A stretch of DNA of 64,000 nucleotides, taken from NCBI GenBank assembly GCA_024958655.1, contig JANWUR010000006.1, forward strand, positions 1-64,000. Direction: 5' to 3'. This DNA comes from Cyanobium sp. FGCU6. Lineage in GTDB: Bacteria; Cyanobacteriota; Cyanobacteriia; PCC-6307; Cyanobiaceae. The notes under the pieces were generated by a model. That model did no database searches and was not told the DNA's origin. It saw only the letters and a list, made by a program, of their open reading frames with translations. Positions within the stretch are counted from its first letter, which is position 1. Each line of letters begins with the position of its first letter. Shown here piece after piece: positions 17,976 to 30,306 of this stretch. The position numbers and the translations under genes are program-made.

Positions 17976-18848
17976 TCAGGGTTCGTCAGCGATCAGGGCC
18001 TCCAGCCAGTCGCGGTGAGGTCCCTGCTCCGGAAGCTCGATCACGAACTCCTGGCCGATGCGGGCCGAGCGCAGACGTACGCCATCACCCTGGCGCTGCC
18101 ACAGCCCGGGATCGCGGTGGTAGCTGAGTGTTGGCGCCTGCGGCTCCGGCAACCACCAGCCGGGCAGCCGCCAAAGGCTGCGTGTGGGAGCATCCGGAGC
18201 GGTGAGCTGCCGGTGGGGGGTGGCCCGCTGGAACCGCCCGGCGGCCGGCGCGGCGGAGGCCACCAGCCGGGAGTCTGGGGCCGCCAGATAGAGGGTGTTG
18301 TGGGGATCGGCCCGCAGATCGGCGCGCTGATGGTGGGGATGGTCGGCCAGCCAGGGGTGCATCGCCAGGCAGCGCTCAGACTGCCGACCCAGGGGCAGAA
18401 CCTCTCCCACCTCCAGCCAGCCGAAGATCAGATGCCGATCGGGGGCTCCACTCCGGTACACCCAGCGTCCCCGGCGGCGCTGCACGGAGCGGAACCAACC
18501 GAAGAACAGGAACAGATCCCCCGGGCCCACCCCCTCTCGCCGCAGGTGGCCGGCGGCGGCACCGGCCTGGCCCAGGCACGGGCGCCAGCCGGGCAGGGCA
18601 GCGGCCGGGGGCTGGAGCTGGGGATCCGCATGCACGCGCAAATCCGCAGCCAACCGGCCGCCACTGAGATCGCCCACCAGCTCAACGATCCGCCCGTTGC
18701 CGAGCGGCAGGGAGATCTCATCCAGGCGGGTGGTCTCGGCCGGATGGGGAATCGGCAGGGGCAGCAGGGTGCCGTCCGGCAGGATCGGACTGGGGATGCC
18801 GCCGTGGCGGGCGTCGAATCCCTTGCGGGAGAGCACCAGCTTCACCAC
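17976..18848 (-). CDS. Nmad3-type putative nucleotide-modification-associated protein
   Basis: The N-terminus (KLVLSRKGFDARHGG followed by PSPILPDGTLLPLPIPH) matches, from memory, the Nmad3 domain, a family predicted from gene neighbourhoods to take part in modifying bases in DNA. Other conserved-looking stretches are GDLFLFFGWFR and DRHLIFGWLEVGEV. Length is 290 residues. It starts at GTG-GTG (18848 or 18845), 36 bp downstream of tpiA and upstream of folP, all leftward. No phage genes or partner modification enzymes are nearby, so its role here is unknown. Confidence 0.75.
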   Translation of the reverse strand: MVKLVLSRKGFDARHGGIPSPILPDGTLLPLPIPHPAETTRLDEISLPLGNGRIVELVGDLSGGRLAADLRVHADPQLQPPAAALPGWRPCLGQAGAAAGHLRREGVGPGDLFLFFGWFRSVQRRRGRWVYRSGAPDRHLIFGWLEVGEVLPLGRQSERCLAMHPWLADHPHHQRADLRADPHNTLYLAAPDSRLVASAAPAAGRFQRATPHRQLTAPDAPTRSLWRLPGWWLPEPQAPTLSYHRDPGLWQRQGDGVRLRSARIGQEFVIELPEQGPHRDWLEALIADEP

Positions 18849-18884
18849 GTCGCCTCGCAGGCTCCCGGGCCCGTCGGGCCGGCA

Positions 18885-19625
18885 TCAGGCGGCCACCGGC
18901 ACCTGGTAGTTGACGATGCGGGCGAAGCCCACCGGATCGAGCGAGGCGCCGCCCACCAGCACGCCGTCGATGTCGCTCTGGGCCATCAGCTCATCGATCG
19001 TGGCCGGGTTCACCGAGCCGCCGTACTGCACGATCACATCACGATTGCCGACCCAACCGCGGATCAGAGCGCAGATGCGATTGGCCTCATCGGCGGCACA
19101 GGTCTTGCCGGTGCCGATGGCCCAGATCGGCTCGTAGGCCACGATCAGCCGGGAGGGATCGATTCCCTCAAGTCCCTGCTCCACCTGGCGGTGGATCACG
19201 CGTTCGGTCTCGCGGGCCTCGCGTTGATCCAGGCTCTCGCCCACGCACAGGATCGGGATCAGGTCGTGGGCCTGGGCGGTGCGGGCGCGCAGATTGATCT
19301 GTTCGTCGGTTTCGCTGTAGTACTTACGAGGCTCGCTGTGGCCCACGATCGCGTGGGTGACGCCGTGCTCGATCAGCATCGGCGCCGAGATCATGCCGGT
19401 ATAAGCACCCTTCTCCTCCCAGTGCACGTTCTGACCGGCGATCGCCACGCCGGCTCCCTCCAGATGGCGACAGAGGGTGGGAATCGAGGTGAAAGGCGGG
19501 GCGATGACCACCTGGCGATCGGCCGGCAGGTCGGCGATCAATGGTCGGAAGGCAGCGGCGAAGTCCCGCGTCTCCGCGCAGGTCATGTGCATCTTCCAGT
19601 TCCCGGCGATGACGGTCTTGCGCAC
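18885..19625 (-). CDS. tpiA: Triosephosphate isomerase
   Basis: TpiA interconverts dihydroxyacetone phosphate and glyceraldehyde 3-phosphate in the Calvin cycle and glycolysis. AGNWKMHMT contains the catalytic Lys, GHSEPR the catalytic His, and [13 protein letters not shown] the catalytic Glu; the C-terminal [10 protein letters not shown] phosphate loop is intact. The open frame runs far upstream, but the GTG at 19625 with a nearby GAGGGG site gives 246 residues, the normal length. It probably starts a leftward unit with Nmad3 and folP. Confidence 0.95.
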   Translation of the reverse strand: MRKTVIAGNWKMHMTCAETRDFAAAFRPLIADLPADRQVVIAPPFTSIPTLCRHLEGAGVAIAGQNVHWEEKGAYTGMISAPMLIEHGVTHAIVGHSEPRKYYSETDEQINLRARTAQAHDLIPILCVGESLDQREARETERVIHRQVEQGLEGIDPSRLIVAYEPIWAIGTGKTCAADEANRICALIRGWVGNRDVIVQYGGSVNPATIDELMAQSDIDGVLVGGASLDPVGFARIVNYQVPVAA

Positions 19626-19657
19626 CTGCGGCCCCTCGTGATCGGATTCGGGGCACG

Positions 19658-19879
19658 CTAAGCCGCCGGCGGGCTCCCATCCCCTGGGGGCGAGCGGTCC
19701 GGGGGCATCACCAGCCGCTCGATGCCATCGATCTCCACCGCATCCCCGAGGGCGAGGCTGCGGCCGCGCCGCGTCTCGATCGCCCCGTTCACCTTCACAT
19801 CGCCGCGCTGGATGCGGTGCTTGGCTTCGCCGCCGGTGGCCACCAGGCCCTGCCATTTGAGGTACTGATCGAGCTTCAC
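19658..19879 (-). CDS. S4-domain RNA-binding protein
   Basis: A 73-residue protein made up almost entirely of an S4 RNA-binding fold: [20 protein letters not shown], then [10 protein letters not shown] and the closing [11 protein letters not shown]. The family resembles YbcJ/RlbA-type small S4 proteins. It lies 32 bp upstream of tpiA and diverges from the ABC transporter gene with only 22 bp between start codons. Confidence 0.88.
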   Translation of the reverse strand: MKLDQYLKWQGLVATGGEAKHRIQRGDVKVNGAIETRRGRSLALGDAVEIDGIERLVMPPDRSPPGDGSPPAA

Positions 19880-19901
19880 GGACGGGGCTTAGGTTGCCCC
19901 G

Positions 19902-21668
19902 ATGCTTGCACCCTCGCCGGCGGGCTTCCGCAGACTCTGGCCCCTGCTGAAGCCCCATCGGCGACGCCTGGCGGCTGGCGGCCTCTGCATGCTGGTGTAC
20001 GTGGCGTGCTGGCCGCTGCTGGCCTGGCTGGCCGGCCAGCTGATCCCCGCCATCGGCGCCGGCGACTTCCCGGCCGTGCTGCGGGCTGTGGGGGGCGCGC
20101 TGGCGGTGTTCCTCATCCAGAAGATCGCCCAGTTCGGACAGGACACCCTCTTGGCCGGACCGGCGCTGCGGGTGAGCCAGGAGCTGCGGCGCCGGGTGTT
20201 CGACCGGCTGCAACGTCTGGAGTTCGGCGCCCTCGAGAAGCTCTCGGCCGGCGATCTCACCTACCGGCTCACCGAGGACGCCGACCGGGTGGGAGAGGTG
20301 ATCTACAAAACGATCCAGGACACCACTCCCAGCGCCCTGCAGCTGGTGGTGGTACTGGGCTACATGATCTGGCTGGATGTGCCGCTGGCCCTGGCCACCC
20401 TGCTGCTGGCGCCTCTGGTGGCGGTGCTGGTGAGCGTGTTCGGCGCCCGGGTGATGGCGGCGGCCGAGCGCAGTCAGAAGCAGGTGAGCGAGCTGGCGGC
20501 GCTGCTGGGTGAGGCCATCGGCGGGCTGCCCCTGGTGCGGGCGTTCGCCGCCGAACCCTGGCTGCAGCAGCGCTTCGACGAGGAGATCGACCTGCACCGC
20601 CAGGCCCGCTACCGCACACTCAAGCTGCTCGCCCTGCAGCATCCGGTGGTGGGCTTCATCGAAGCGGCCGGCATCCTGGCGGTGCTGTTGATCGGGGCGG
20701 CCCGCATCCAGGCCGGCGGCCTCGACAGCCAGAGCTTCAGCAGCTACGTGGCCGCTCTGCTGATGCTGATCGACCCGATCTCCCACCTCACCACCAACTA
20801 CAACGAGTTCCAGCAGGGGCAGGCCTCGCTGCGGCGTCTGCGGGCGATCGAGGCCGAGCCGATCGAGACGCCCGACCGACCCGGCGCCCGCGCCCTTCCC
20901 ACTGGAAGCGTGCGGGGGGAACTGGTGCTCGAGAAGGTGAGCTTCGGCTACGACCCGGCTCAACCGGTGCTCCACGATCTCAATCTGCACATCACCCCCG
21001 ACCAGGTGGTGGCCCTGGTGGGTCCCTCCGGGGCGGGTAAGAGCACCCTGTTCTCGCTGCTGCTGCGCTTCAACACCGCCCAGCGGGGCCGGGTGCTGCT
21101 CGACGGCCACGACCTGGCCGATCTCCAGGCCCGGGAACTGCGCCGAACCGTGGCCCTGGTGCCCCAGCGCTCCAATGTGTTCTCGGGGACGGTGGCTGAG
21201 GCGATCGCCTTCGGCCGCCCGGCCAGCCGCGCGCAGATTGTGCGGGCGGCCGAACTGGCCAACGCCGACGGCTTCATCGCCGCCCTGCCGGACGGCTACG
21301 ACAGCCGCATCGAGGAGCGAGGCAGCAACTTCTCCGGCGGCCAGCTGCAACGCCTGGCGATCGCCCGCGCCGTGCTCGGCGATCCGGCCGTGCTGCTGCT
21401 CGATGAAGCCACCAGCGCCCTCGACGCCGAGGCCGAAGAGGCGGTGCAGCGGGGGCTGCACCAGGCGATGGCCGGCCGCACCGTGCTGGTGATCGCCCAC
21501 CGCCTGGCCACGGTGCAGGAAGCCGATCGGATCCTGGTGCTCGAAGCGGGGCGGATCGTGGAGCAGGGCACCCACGACGGCCTGATGGCCCGGGGCGGCC
21601 GCTACCGCGACCTCTGCCTGCGCCAGTTCATCCGCCTGGAAGCCGAGGCGCAGACATCCGTATCCTGA
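19902..21668 (+). CDS. ABC exporter, fused permease and ATPase
   Basis: This 588-residue half-transporter has an N-terminal six-helix membrane domain followed by an ATPase domain. Walker [10 protein letters not shown] is near residue 373, the ABC signature [13 protein letters not shown] near 478 and Walker [13 protein letters not shown] near 497; an H-loop IAHRLATV follows. The layout is that of MsbA/multidrug/lipid exporters that work as homodimers. The substrate cannot be read from sequence. It is followed 20 bp later by the DUF6447 gene. Confidence 0.93.
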   Translation: MLAPSPAGFRRLWPLLKPHRRRLAAGGLCMLVYVACWPLLAWLAGQLIPAIGAGDFPAVLRAVGGALAVFLIQKIAQFGQDTLLAGPALRVSQELRRRVFDRLQRLEFGALEKLSAGDLTYRLTEDADRVGEVIYKTIQDTTPSALQLVVVLGYMIWLDVPLALATLLLAPLVAVLVSVFGARVMAAAERSQKQVSELAALLGEAIGGLPLVRAFAAEPWLQQRFDEEIDLHRQARYRTLKLLALQHPVVGFIEAAGILAVLLIGAARIQAGGLDSQSFSSYVAALLMLIDPISHLTTNYNEFQQGQASLRRLRAIEAEPIETPDRPGARALPTGSVRGELVLEKVSFGYDPAQPVLHDLNLHITPDQVVALVGPSGAGKSTLFSLLLRFNTAQRGRVLLDGHDLADLQARELRRTVALVPQRSNVFSGTVAEAIAFGRPASRAQIVRAAELANADGFIAALPDGYDSRIEERGSNFSGGQLQRLAIARAVLGDPAVLLLDEATSALDAEAEEAVQRGLHQAMAGRTVLVIAHRLATVQEADRILVLEAGRIVEQGTHDGLMARGGRYRDLCLRQFIRLEAEAQTSVS

Positions 21669-21688
21669 GCCTGAACCCCAGGATCGCG

Positions 21689-21928
21689 ATGCAGACTCCA
21701 GGCCAGCCGCAGAACCAGAATCCAGTCCTCACCTTCGAGGGCCGTCGCTACGACCTCAACAGCCTCCCTGACGACCTCAAGGAACTGGTGCGCGGCATGC
21801 AGGTGGCCGATGCCCAGCTGCGGATGCACGAAGACACCCTGAAGGTGCTGGCCGTGGGCCGTCAGTCGATGGCGGCCCAGCTCAACGAGCGGCTCAGGAG
21901 CATCGTGCCGCTCCCCGACGGCGTCTGA
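21689..21928 (+). CDS. DUF6447 family protein
   Basis: This 79-residue soluble protein contains [20 protein letters not shown] and a helical [20 protein letters not shown], followed by [13 protein letters not shown], the pattern of DUF6447 proteins of picocyanobacteria. It lies 20 bp behind the ABC exporter and ends 3 bp before the convergent DUF3386 gene. Function is unknown. Confidence 0.85.
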   Translation: MQTPGQPQNQNPVLTFEGRRYDLNSLPDDLKELVRGMQVADAQLRMHEDTLKVLAVGRQSMAAQLNERLRSIVPLPDGV

Positions 21929-21931
21929 GTC

Positions 21932-22621
21932 TCAGCTCAGGGGAGTGAGGTCCTCGAAGCGGAACACCTGCCTCCCCGCAGGGGTGTCCCCGTGGGCTTC
22001 GCTCTCCACCACCCGCTCGCTCAGCACCCAGGGGCCACCCTCGACCAGGGGCATGAAGGTGTCGGTGAAGCGGCTCAGGCCGCCTTTGGGCTCGCCGGTG
22101 GTGGGATCGGCGTAGCGGCTGGTGTAGCTGCGGCTGAGGTAGCCGTGGCCGGTGTCGATCGTGCTCTCGGTGAAGATCGTCACCACCGTGCCGTGGATGT
22201 GGCGGTGCACCATCGTCACCACATCGCCCTTGATGCGGTAGCGATCGCCGGCTCCCTTGCCCCCCACGATCACCTCGGTGCCCACCGCGTCGGTGTCACC
22301 GGCGGTGAAGGTGTTCTCGCCGTGGGTCTGCTCGAAGCTGCGGCGCACCCGGTGGATGGCCACTTCCCACAGCTGGGAGGCCACGGCCTTGTGCACCTCT
22401 GGATCGTCGATGCCCTCCACCTGGGCCTTGAGGTCAGCGCCCACGGTGAAGCTGCCCTCCACACGGCGATCGTCCTGCTCCCACACGCAGCGGCCGCGGT
22501 AGCCGCCGAAACCCGGTTCCCAGGTGTAGCGGTTTTCATAAGCAGCGCGGAACGCCGCGGTGGCATCGCTGCCGGGAACCAGGGGTGCGGCGGCGGTGGC
22601 GTCCAGGGTGGAGGCGGTCAC
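21932..22621 (-). CDS. DUF3386 domain-containing protein
   Basis: This 229-residue soluble protein has the characteristic FRAAYENRYTWEPGFGGYRG segment near residues 24-43 and the later HRVRRSFEQTHGENTF and GDVVTMVHRHIHGTVVTIF elements of DUF3386, a family found in cyanobacteria and plants. No signal peptide is present. Function is unknown. Transcription starts from the gene-poor stretch to its right. Confidence 0.88.
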   Translation of the reverse strand: MTASTLDATAAAPLVPGSDATAAFRAAYENRYTWEPGFGGYRGRCVWEQDDRRVEGSFTVGADLKAQVEGIDDPEVHKAVASQLWEVAIHRVRRSFEQTHGENTFTAGDTDAVGTEVIVGGKGAGDRYRIKGDVVTMVHRHIHGTVVTIFTESTIDTGHGYLSRSYTSRYADPTTGEPKGGLSRFTDTFMPLVEGGPWVLSERVVESEAHGDTPAGRQVFRFEDLTPLS

Positions 22622-23229
22622 GGGGGAACCTTAGCTCAGAAGAAGAGGACAGAACATTAACCAGTCTCATGGAGCGAACAGGCCGGTGACTGGCGTCGGT
22701 GTTTGGTGGCAGGTTTCTGCTGTTCGGCAGTTGCATGCGGGAACGTAGGCGGGAAGCGCGGAGCGCGGAGCTCGCCGCTGATCACTGCCCGTGCTCGCCT
22801 GGATGTAGGCCGCCACCTTTTTGATGTCTTCGATGACCATCCCCAACCGACCTGGGATCGCTGGCTGAGGGGAAGGAGGTTCTGGTGGCGGGAAACAGGT
22901 CTCAGGGCCTCAGGCTGATCGCGGGCGGTGGCACCGATCGGGTACTCCCTGTCCTGGTGGCCCCGAAACTTGCCAGGAGGTCAGCGCTGATCTCAGCCTA
23001 CCGGTGCTGATCCTCACCAGCACGACGATCTCCAGGGGCGCCCCATACCTTTGAGGCGGGTGCTCGGGGCTACTGCACTGCACAGATGCACGATCTTCGG
23101 GCAAGTGGACCTTGCCATGACCTTCCAGCGGGTTGGCCGGCTGGTGGGTCAACATGGTGCGAAACAATGGGCATCTGGTGCTCCGTAAGCTTTAAGGGAG
23201 CAACCGTACCCAGGCCGCCATGCTCTTGC
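22622..23229. other. 608-bp gene-poor stretch, possibly decayed coding DNA
   Basis: No convincing intact gene is present. A leftward 57-codon ORF at 22667-22840 begins plausibly (MVIEDIKKVAAYIQASTGSD) and then degenerates into low-quality sequence. A leftward 85-codon ORF at 22910-23167 has poor composition. The segment separates the normal-GC DUF3386 gene from the lower-GC acyltransferase gene. It may be a relic of an insertion, but I could not identify a transposase or terminal repeats. Confidence 0.4.
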
Positions 23230-25254
23230 TTATAGCTGAGCTCGAGCCTTAGGGTCTCGAGGATCTCTTGGTCGATTGCCAAGAATGTGGGGGTGAGCAG
23301 AAATGAACCGCTGGAAGATGTGAGCTGCGTAGTAATCAAGGAAGTGAGCCTCATCTTTATAGTGAGAAGCCTGACAATCATCTCCATCACAGGTGGTGGG
23401 ATCAACCCCATCCCAGAAGATTCGACGCTTCCCGTCGGCCCAGGACGTGATCCAGCCAAAATCGCTCTGACGTTTTTCCAGAAACGCCCTGGCATCCACC
23501 CGGCAATCGGGGCTCAGGGCAGACTTAAACCATTGAGGGTAGCAATATCCCTCCGACATCCCTTCGAGACCAGGAAAACGCGGGGCATTGAGATAGATGA
23601 CGACGGTTGCGCCCTTATCGACAAACTTCTCAGCGATGGTCCGCAAACGCCTTGAATAGTCCACCCTTGCACGCTCAAACTGAACCTCTCCACTAACAGG
23701 GGTAAAATAAGCGGTAAGATAGTTGCCAATAAATACAAGATCTCCTGGCTGGAGTCTTCTTAGCATCTGATCGGCAACGGCTTCCTGCGAAGCGATGCAC
23801 TTCTGCTTGACGGCATTATCTGGGAAGGCGTATGATGGCAGGGCCGGAAATGGACAGGCATTGCCCCAGATTCCAACGAATCCGGCACCCTTCGATCGTG
23901 CAAAAGATGCGATTGCAGAACGGAATTGGTGGATATGGCTGTCTCCAAGCAGATAGACAACAGGCCTACCGGCAGGCGCGCTGAATCCGCACCCTGGCCC
24001 AGATGAGATCACACTCTTTGGATCTTCAAAAAGGTTACAGATTGGTGTATTGGGTATGGGCTTGACAAGGTAGGCGTCAAGCAACCTATTGCTACTACCA
24101 AGAAACAGCCTGCCCTCCAGTGGCTTGGCCAGCACAAGCAGAAATCCAGCACATGCAAAGCTGGCACCGGCACCAAAAGCAAACGTTCCCCACGAGGTGC
24201 GTGACCAGGTTGCGTGTCTTAGCGGCTTCTCAATCCAGCGATAAGAACCATAGGCAATCAGAACGATCAGCAGTAACTGGAAGGGAATCGTCCACCAGTG
24301 AATGCCTATGGTCCATCGACTCAACGACAATACAGGCCAGTGCCAAAGATAAAGCGAATAGGAAAGCAACCCAACCCAAACGAGCTTAGGAGTAGAGAAA
24401 AAATTCAGGAGAAAAGAGTTTGAAGATATTGAAACGAGCAGAATCGTAGTCGAAACTGCAGCAATAATGGTCGCGAATGGAGAAGTGGAAGGCGGGATAA
24501 CAAGTGCTACGCCCACCATCAGCAGGCAAATCAGGGGTGTCAGCCAACGGTGGCCATCTACCAAGCTGCGTCTACTGTTGCGCATCCAGAAACAGGCCAG
24601 ACAACCCAGTCCCATTTCCCAGAACCGCGATGGCATCAGGTAAAAGGCAGCATCTGGATGATCGGGCTTCAACCACACATACAGGCATAATGACAAGAGG
24701 CTGAGAGCCGCAAGGATATAGACAAAGGCAGTCGCGGCAGCCTGCCGTCTCCGGCCCAATCCGCAAGACCAGAACAAGAAGGGATAGACAACGTAAAATT
24801 GCTCCTCGACCCCCAGTGACCACGTATGCGTGAACACATTGAGATCAGTCGAACTGGCGAAATAGTCTGTCTGAAGCTTATAGAGCAGTAGATTGGATGC
24901 TCCGATCAGAGAAGCAAGTCCTGTTTGAAGGCTTAGGCCGGGATTTGGGTTGACCAGGCAGATCAAAAAGCCGACGATCGCGACTAAAATAATCAGTGCG
25001 GGCCATAAGCGCTTGATCCGCCTGACATAAAACCCGGTGTAGAAATCCGTGCTGTGATCAAACTGCCTGGCAAGAAGAGATCCGGTAATAACAAAGCCTG
25101 AAATAACAAAAAAGATATCAACCCCGAGAAACCCGCCAGGCAGAGCTCGCTTGTCAAAATGATTAATGATAACTGCCAGTATAGCGATCGCCCTCAGGCC
25201 ATCAATCTCTGGCCGATACCGAAAGGCGGAAGTGATCGGATCCGACGACGCCAC
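23230..25254 (-). CDS. Acyltransferase-3/SGNH fused membrane O-acyltransferase
   Basis: This 674-residue protein starts with the OafA-type acyltransferase-3 domain: RPEIDGLRAIAILAVIINHF, then GFLGVDIFFVISGFVI and the YVRRIKRLWPAL segment, with about ten membrane helices. A C-terminal SGNH hydrolase-like domain follows, with GDSH near residue 436 and a DEAHF block near the end. Such fusions O-acetylate cell-surface polysaccharide or lipopolysaccharide. Base composition is clearly lower in GC than the neighbours, suggesting horizontal transfer, as is common for O-antigen modification genes. It begins two bases after the carB stop. Confidence 0.92.
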   Translation of the reverse strand: MASSDPITSAFRYRPEIDGLRAIAILAVIINHFDKRALPGGFLGVDIFFVISGFVITGSLLARQFDHSTDFYTGFYVRRIKRLWPALIILVAIVGFLICLVNPNPGLSLQTGLASLIGASNLLLYKLQTDYFASSTDLNVFTHTWSLGVEEQFYVVYPFLFWSCGLGRRRQAAATAFVYILAALSLLSLCLYVWLKPDHPDAAFYLMPSRFWEMGLGCLACFWMRNSRRSLVDGHRWLTPLICLLMVGVALVIPPSTSPFATIIAAVSTTILLVSISSNSFLLNFFSTPKLVWVGLLSYSLYLWHWPVLSLSRWTIGIHWWTIPFQLLLIVLIAYGSYRWIEKPLRHATWSRTSWGTFAFGAGASFACAGFLLVLAKPLEGRLFLGSSNRLLDAYLVKPIPNTPICNLFEDPKSVISSGPGCGFSAPAGRPVVYLLGDSHIHQFRSAIASFARSKGAGFVGIWGNACPFPALPSYAFPDNAVKQKCIASQEAVADQMLRRLQPGDLVFIGNYLTAYFTPVSGEVQFERARVDYSRRLRTIAEKFVDKGATVVIYLNAPRFPGLEGMSEGYCYPQWFKSALSPDCRVDARAFLEKRQSDFGWITSWADGKRRIFWDGVDPTTCDGDDCQASHYKDEAHFLDYYAAHIFQRFISAHPHILGNRPRDPRDPKARAQL

Positions 25255-25256
25255 AG

Positions 25257-28574
<3,318 letters not shown>

Positions 28575-28708
28575 GGGGGTCGGCTGGCCAAACCGGTCCA
28601 GCCTCTCACGATCCCGGAGCCACAGGCGGTCTTCCCCCCCTCCGGCGGCTTCGGCACCCGGAGGTGATCGCTAGGGTGGGCGGATTCAGCCAACCCCTGC
28701 CGCAGCCG

Positions 28709-29344
28709 ATGAGCGAACTCCAGCGCCTGAAGGGGCTGCTGCCCCCGGAGATGCAGAGCTGGGTGTTCGTCGAAGCCGCAGCCTCGGTCGACCCCCCCCT
28801 GATCACCATCGAGGAAATCGGCCGTGACGAGATGGAGATCCAGGTGGATCTCGAGAAATGGGATGCCCTGGCCCTCGACCATCGCAACCTCCTCTTCTGG
28901 CACGAAGTCGGCCGAATCCAGAACGATGCCGTGCCCCGCGACGGCTGGGAGATGGCGGCCCTCGCCATCGGCCTGGGTGGTGCCATCGGCGAGCTGTGGG
29001 TGCAGGACGGCCTGCTGCTGTTGATGGCCATGGGCCTCTCCGGCTTCGCCGGCTACCGCCTCTATCTCAAGAACAACTCTGAAAAGCGGCTGCGCGATGC
29101 CATCAGCGCCGACGAACGGGCCATCGACCTGGCCTGCCGTTTCGGCTACAGCCTGCCCAATGCTTACAAGAGCCTGGGAGGAGCCCTCAAGGAGCTGGTG
29201 GAGCAGACCCGCAAGAAGCGCCGCCGCGCCTTCTACGAAGACCGGCTCGAGGCCCTGCGCAAGAGTGCCGGCAAGGCCCGCGCCGAGATGGCCCAGCAGC
29301 AGGGATCCCGTCAGTCGGTGAGCAGTGAGAATGTGTATGGCTGA
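28709..29344 (+). CDS. DUF3318 domain-containing membrane protein
   Basis: From MSELQRLKGLLPPEMQSWVF the product is 211 residues. A central hydrophobic pair (MAALAIGLGGAIGE and LLLLMAMGLSGFAGYRLYL) is followed by a long charged helical C-terminus (EQTRKKRRRAFYEDRLEAL). This is the DUF3318 family of cyanobacteria. The stop overlaps the rsfS start by 8 bp, so this is the first gene of a rightward operon. Function is unknown. Confidence 0.85.
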   Translation: MSELQRLKGLLPPEMQSWVFVEAAASVDPPLITIEEIGRDEMEIQVDLEKWDALALDHRNLLFWHEVGRIQNDAVPRDGWEMAALAIGLGGAIGELWVQDGLLLLMAMGLSGFAGYRLYLKNNSEKRLRDAISADERAIDLACRFGYSLPNAYKSLGGALKELVEQTRKKRRRAFYEDRLEALRKSAGKARAEMAQQQGSRQSVSSENVYG

Positions 29345-29741
29345 ACTTGCTCCCGGCAGTCAGCCCCTGGTGGTGCCCGGCGACAGCGAATCCCTGGCCC
29401 GGCTGGCCGCTGAGGCATGCGACGACCGCAAGGCGGTGGACATCCGCCTGATCCGGGTGGAGGAGGTGTCCTCCCTGGCCGACTGGTTCGTGATCTGCAG
29501 CGGCCTCTCCGATGTGCAGGTGCGGGCCATCGCCCGCTCCGTGGAGGACCGCCTTGAAGAGGAGGCCGGCCGGGTTCCCCTGCGCCGTGAGGGCCAGAGT
29601 GAAGGCCGCTGGTTGCTGCTCGACTATGGCGAGCTGATCGTGCACGTGCTCACCCCCCAGGAGCGCAGCTACTACGACCTGGAATCGTTCTGGGGTCACG
29701 GGGAGCAGATCCGCTGGGTGCCCCAGCCCCCTGCAGCCTGA
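29337..29741 (+). CDS. rsfS: Ribosome silencing factor
   Basis: RsfS binds ribosomal protein L14 (uL14) and blocks joining of the subunits when nutrients fall. The protein (134 residues from the ATG at 29337) has VEEVSSLADWFVICSGLSDVQVRAI and the later DYGELIVHVLTPQERSYYDLESFW, the hallmark of the RsfS/Iojap family. It overlaps the DUF3318 gene and is followed five bases later by CGLD27. Confidence 0.94.
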   Translation: MAELAPGSQPLVVPGDSESLARLAAEACDDRKAVDIRLIRVEEVSSLADWFVICSGLSDVQVRAIARSVEDRLEEEAGRVPLRREGQSEGRWLLLDYGELIVHVLTPQERSYYDLESFWGHGEQIRWVPQPPAA

Positions 29742-29746
29742 GCGCG

Positions 29747-30289
29747 GTGGCGAACGGCGACACCCAGCAAGGAATGCCGGCGGGTCCTGTTCCCGTTGCC
29801 CAGGAGGGTCCCTGCCCGGTGCCGCCCGAGCAGCGGCCGCTGCGGGAGTACGAGCAACTGCTGGCCTCCTGGTTCTTCTCCTGGCCGGCGGGTCCTGCCG
29901 CACGGCTTCCCAGGGTCCTGGCGTCGGCCTGGCTGATCGCCCTGCCGCTCTGCCTGCTGGTGGCCAGTGGCAGCGTCAGCCTGCGCCGCAACCTTCCCCA
30001 GCTGGCCGCCGCCGCCGCCGTGGCGGCCCTGTTGCCGCCCCTGCTGCTGCTGCTGCGCCAGTGGCTGGGATGGAGCTACGTGCGCCGCCGCCTGCTGGCC
30101 CACACCGTGGAGTATGAGGAGTCGGGCTGGTACGACGGCATGGAGTGGGAGAAGCCACTCGCCTGGCGCCAGCAGGACCTCCTGGTGGCCCGCCATCAGG
30201 TCAGCCCCGTACTCACCCGCATCGTGCGCGGGATCGCCGTGACCGCCGCCCTGCTGCTGAGCGGAACCGCCCTCTGCCAGGCTCTTTGA
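29747..30289 (+). CDS. CGLD27/Ycf36-like protein (DUF1230)
   Basis: CPVPPEQRPLREYEQLLASW followed by FFSWPAG near the N-terminus is the signature of CGLD27 (conserved in green lineage and diatoms 27), also called Ycf36/DUF1230. Hydrophobic helices near residues 60-78 and 86-104 and one near the C-terminus make it a thylakoid or inner membrane protein. The start is GTG. Plant homologues have been connected to metal or iron responses, but the biochemical role is not established. It is part of the DUF3318-rsfS operon. Confidence 0.88.
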   Translation: MANGDTQQGMPAGPVPVAQEGPCPVPPEQRPLREYEQLLASWFFSWPAGPAARLPRVLASAWLIALPLCLLVASGSVSLRRNLPQLAAAAAVAALLPPLLLLLRQWLGWSYVRRRLLAHTVEYEESGWYDGMEWEKPLAWRQQDLLVARHQVSPVLTRIVRGIAVTAALLLSGTALCQAL

Positions 30290-30306
30290 GCCTGCCCGAC
30301 CCGTCC

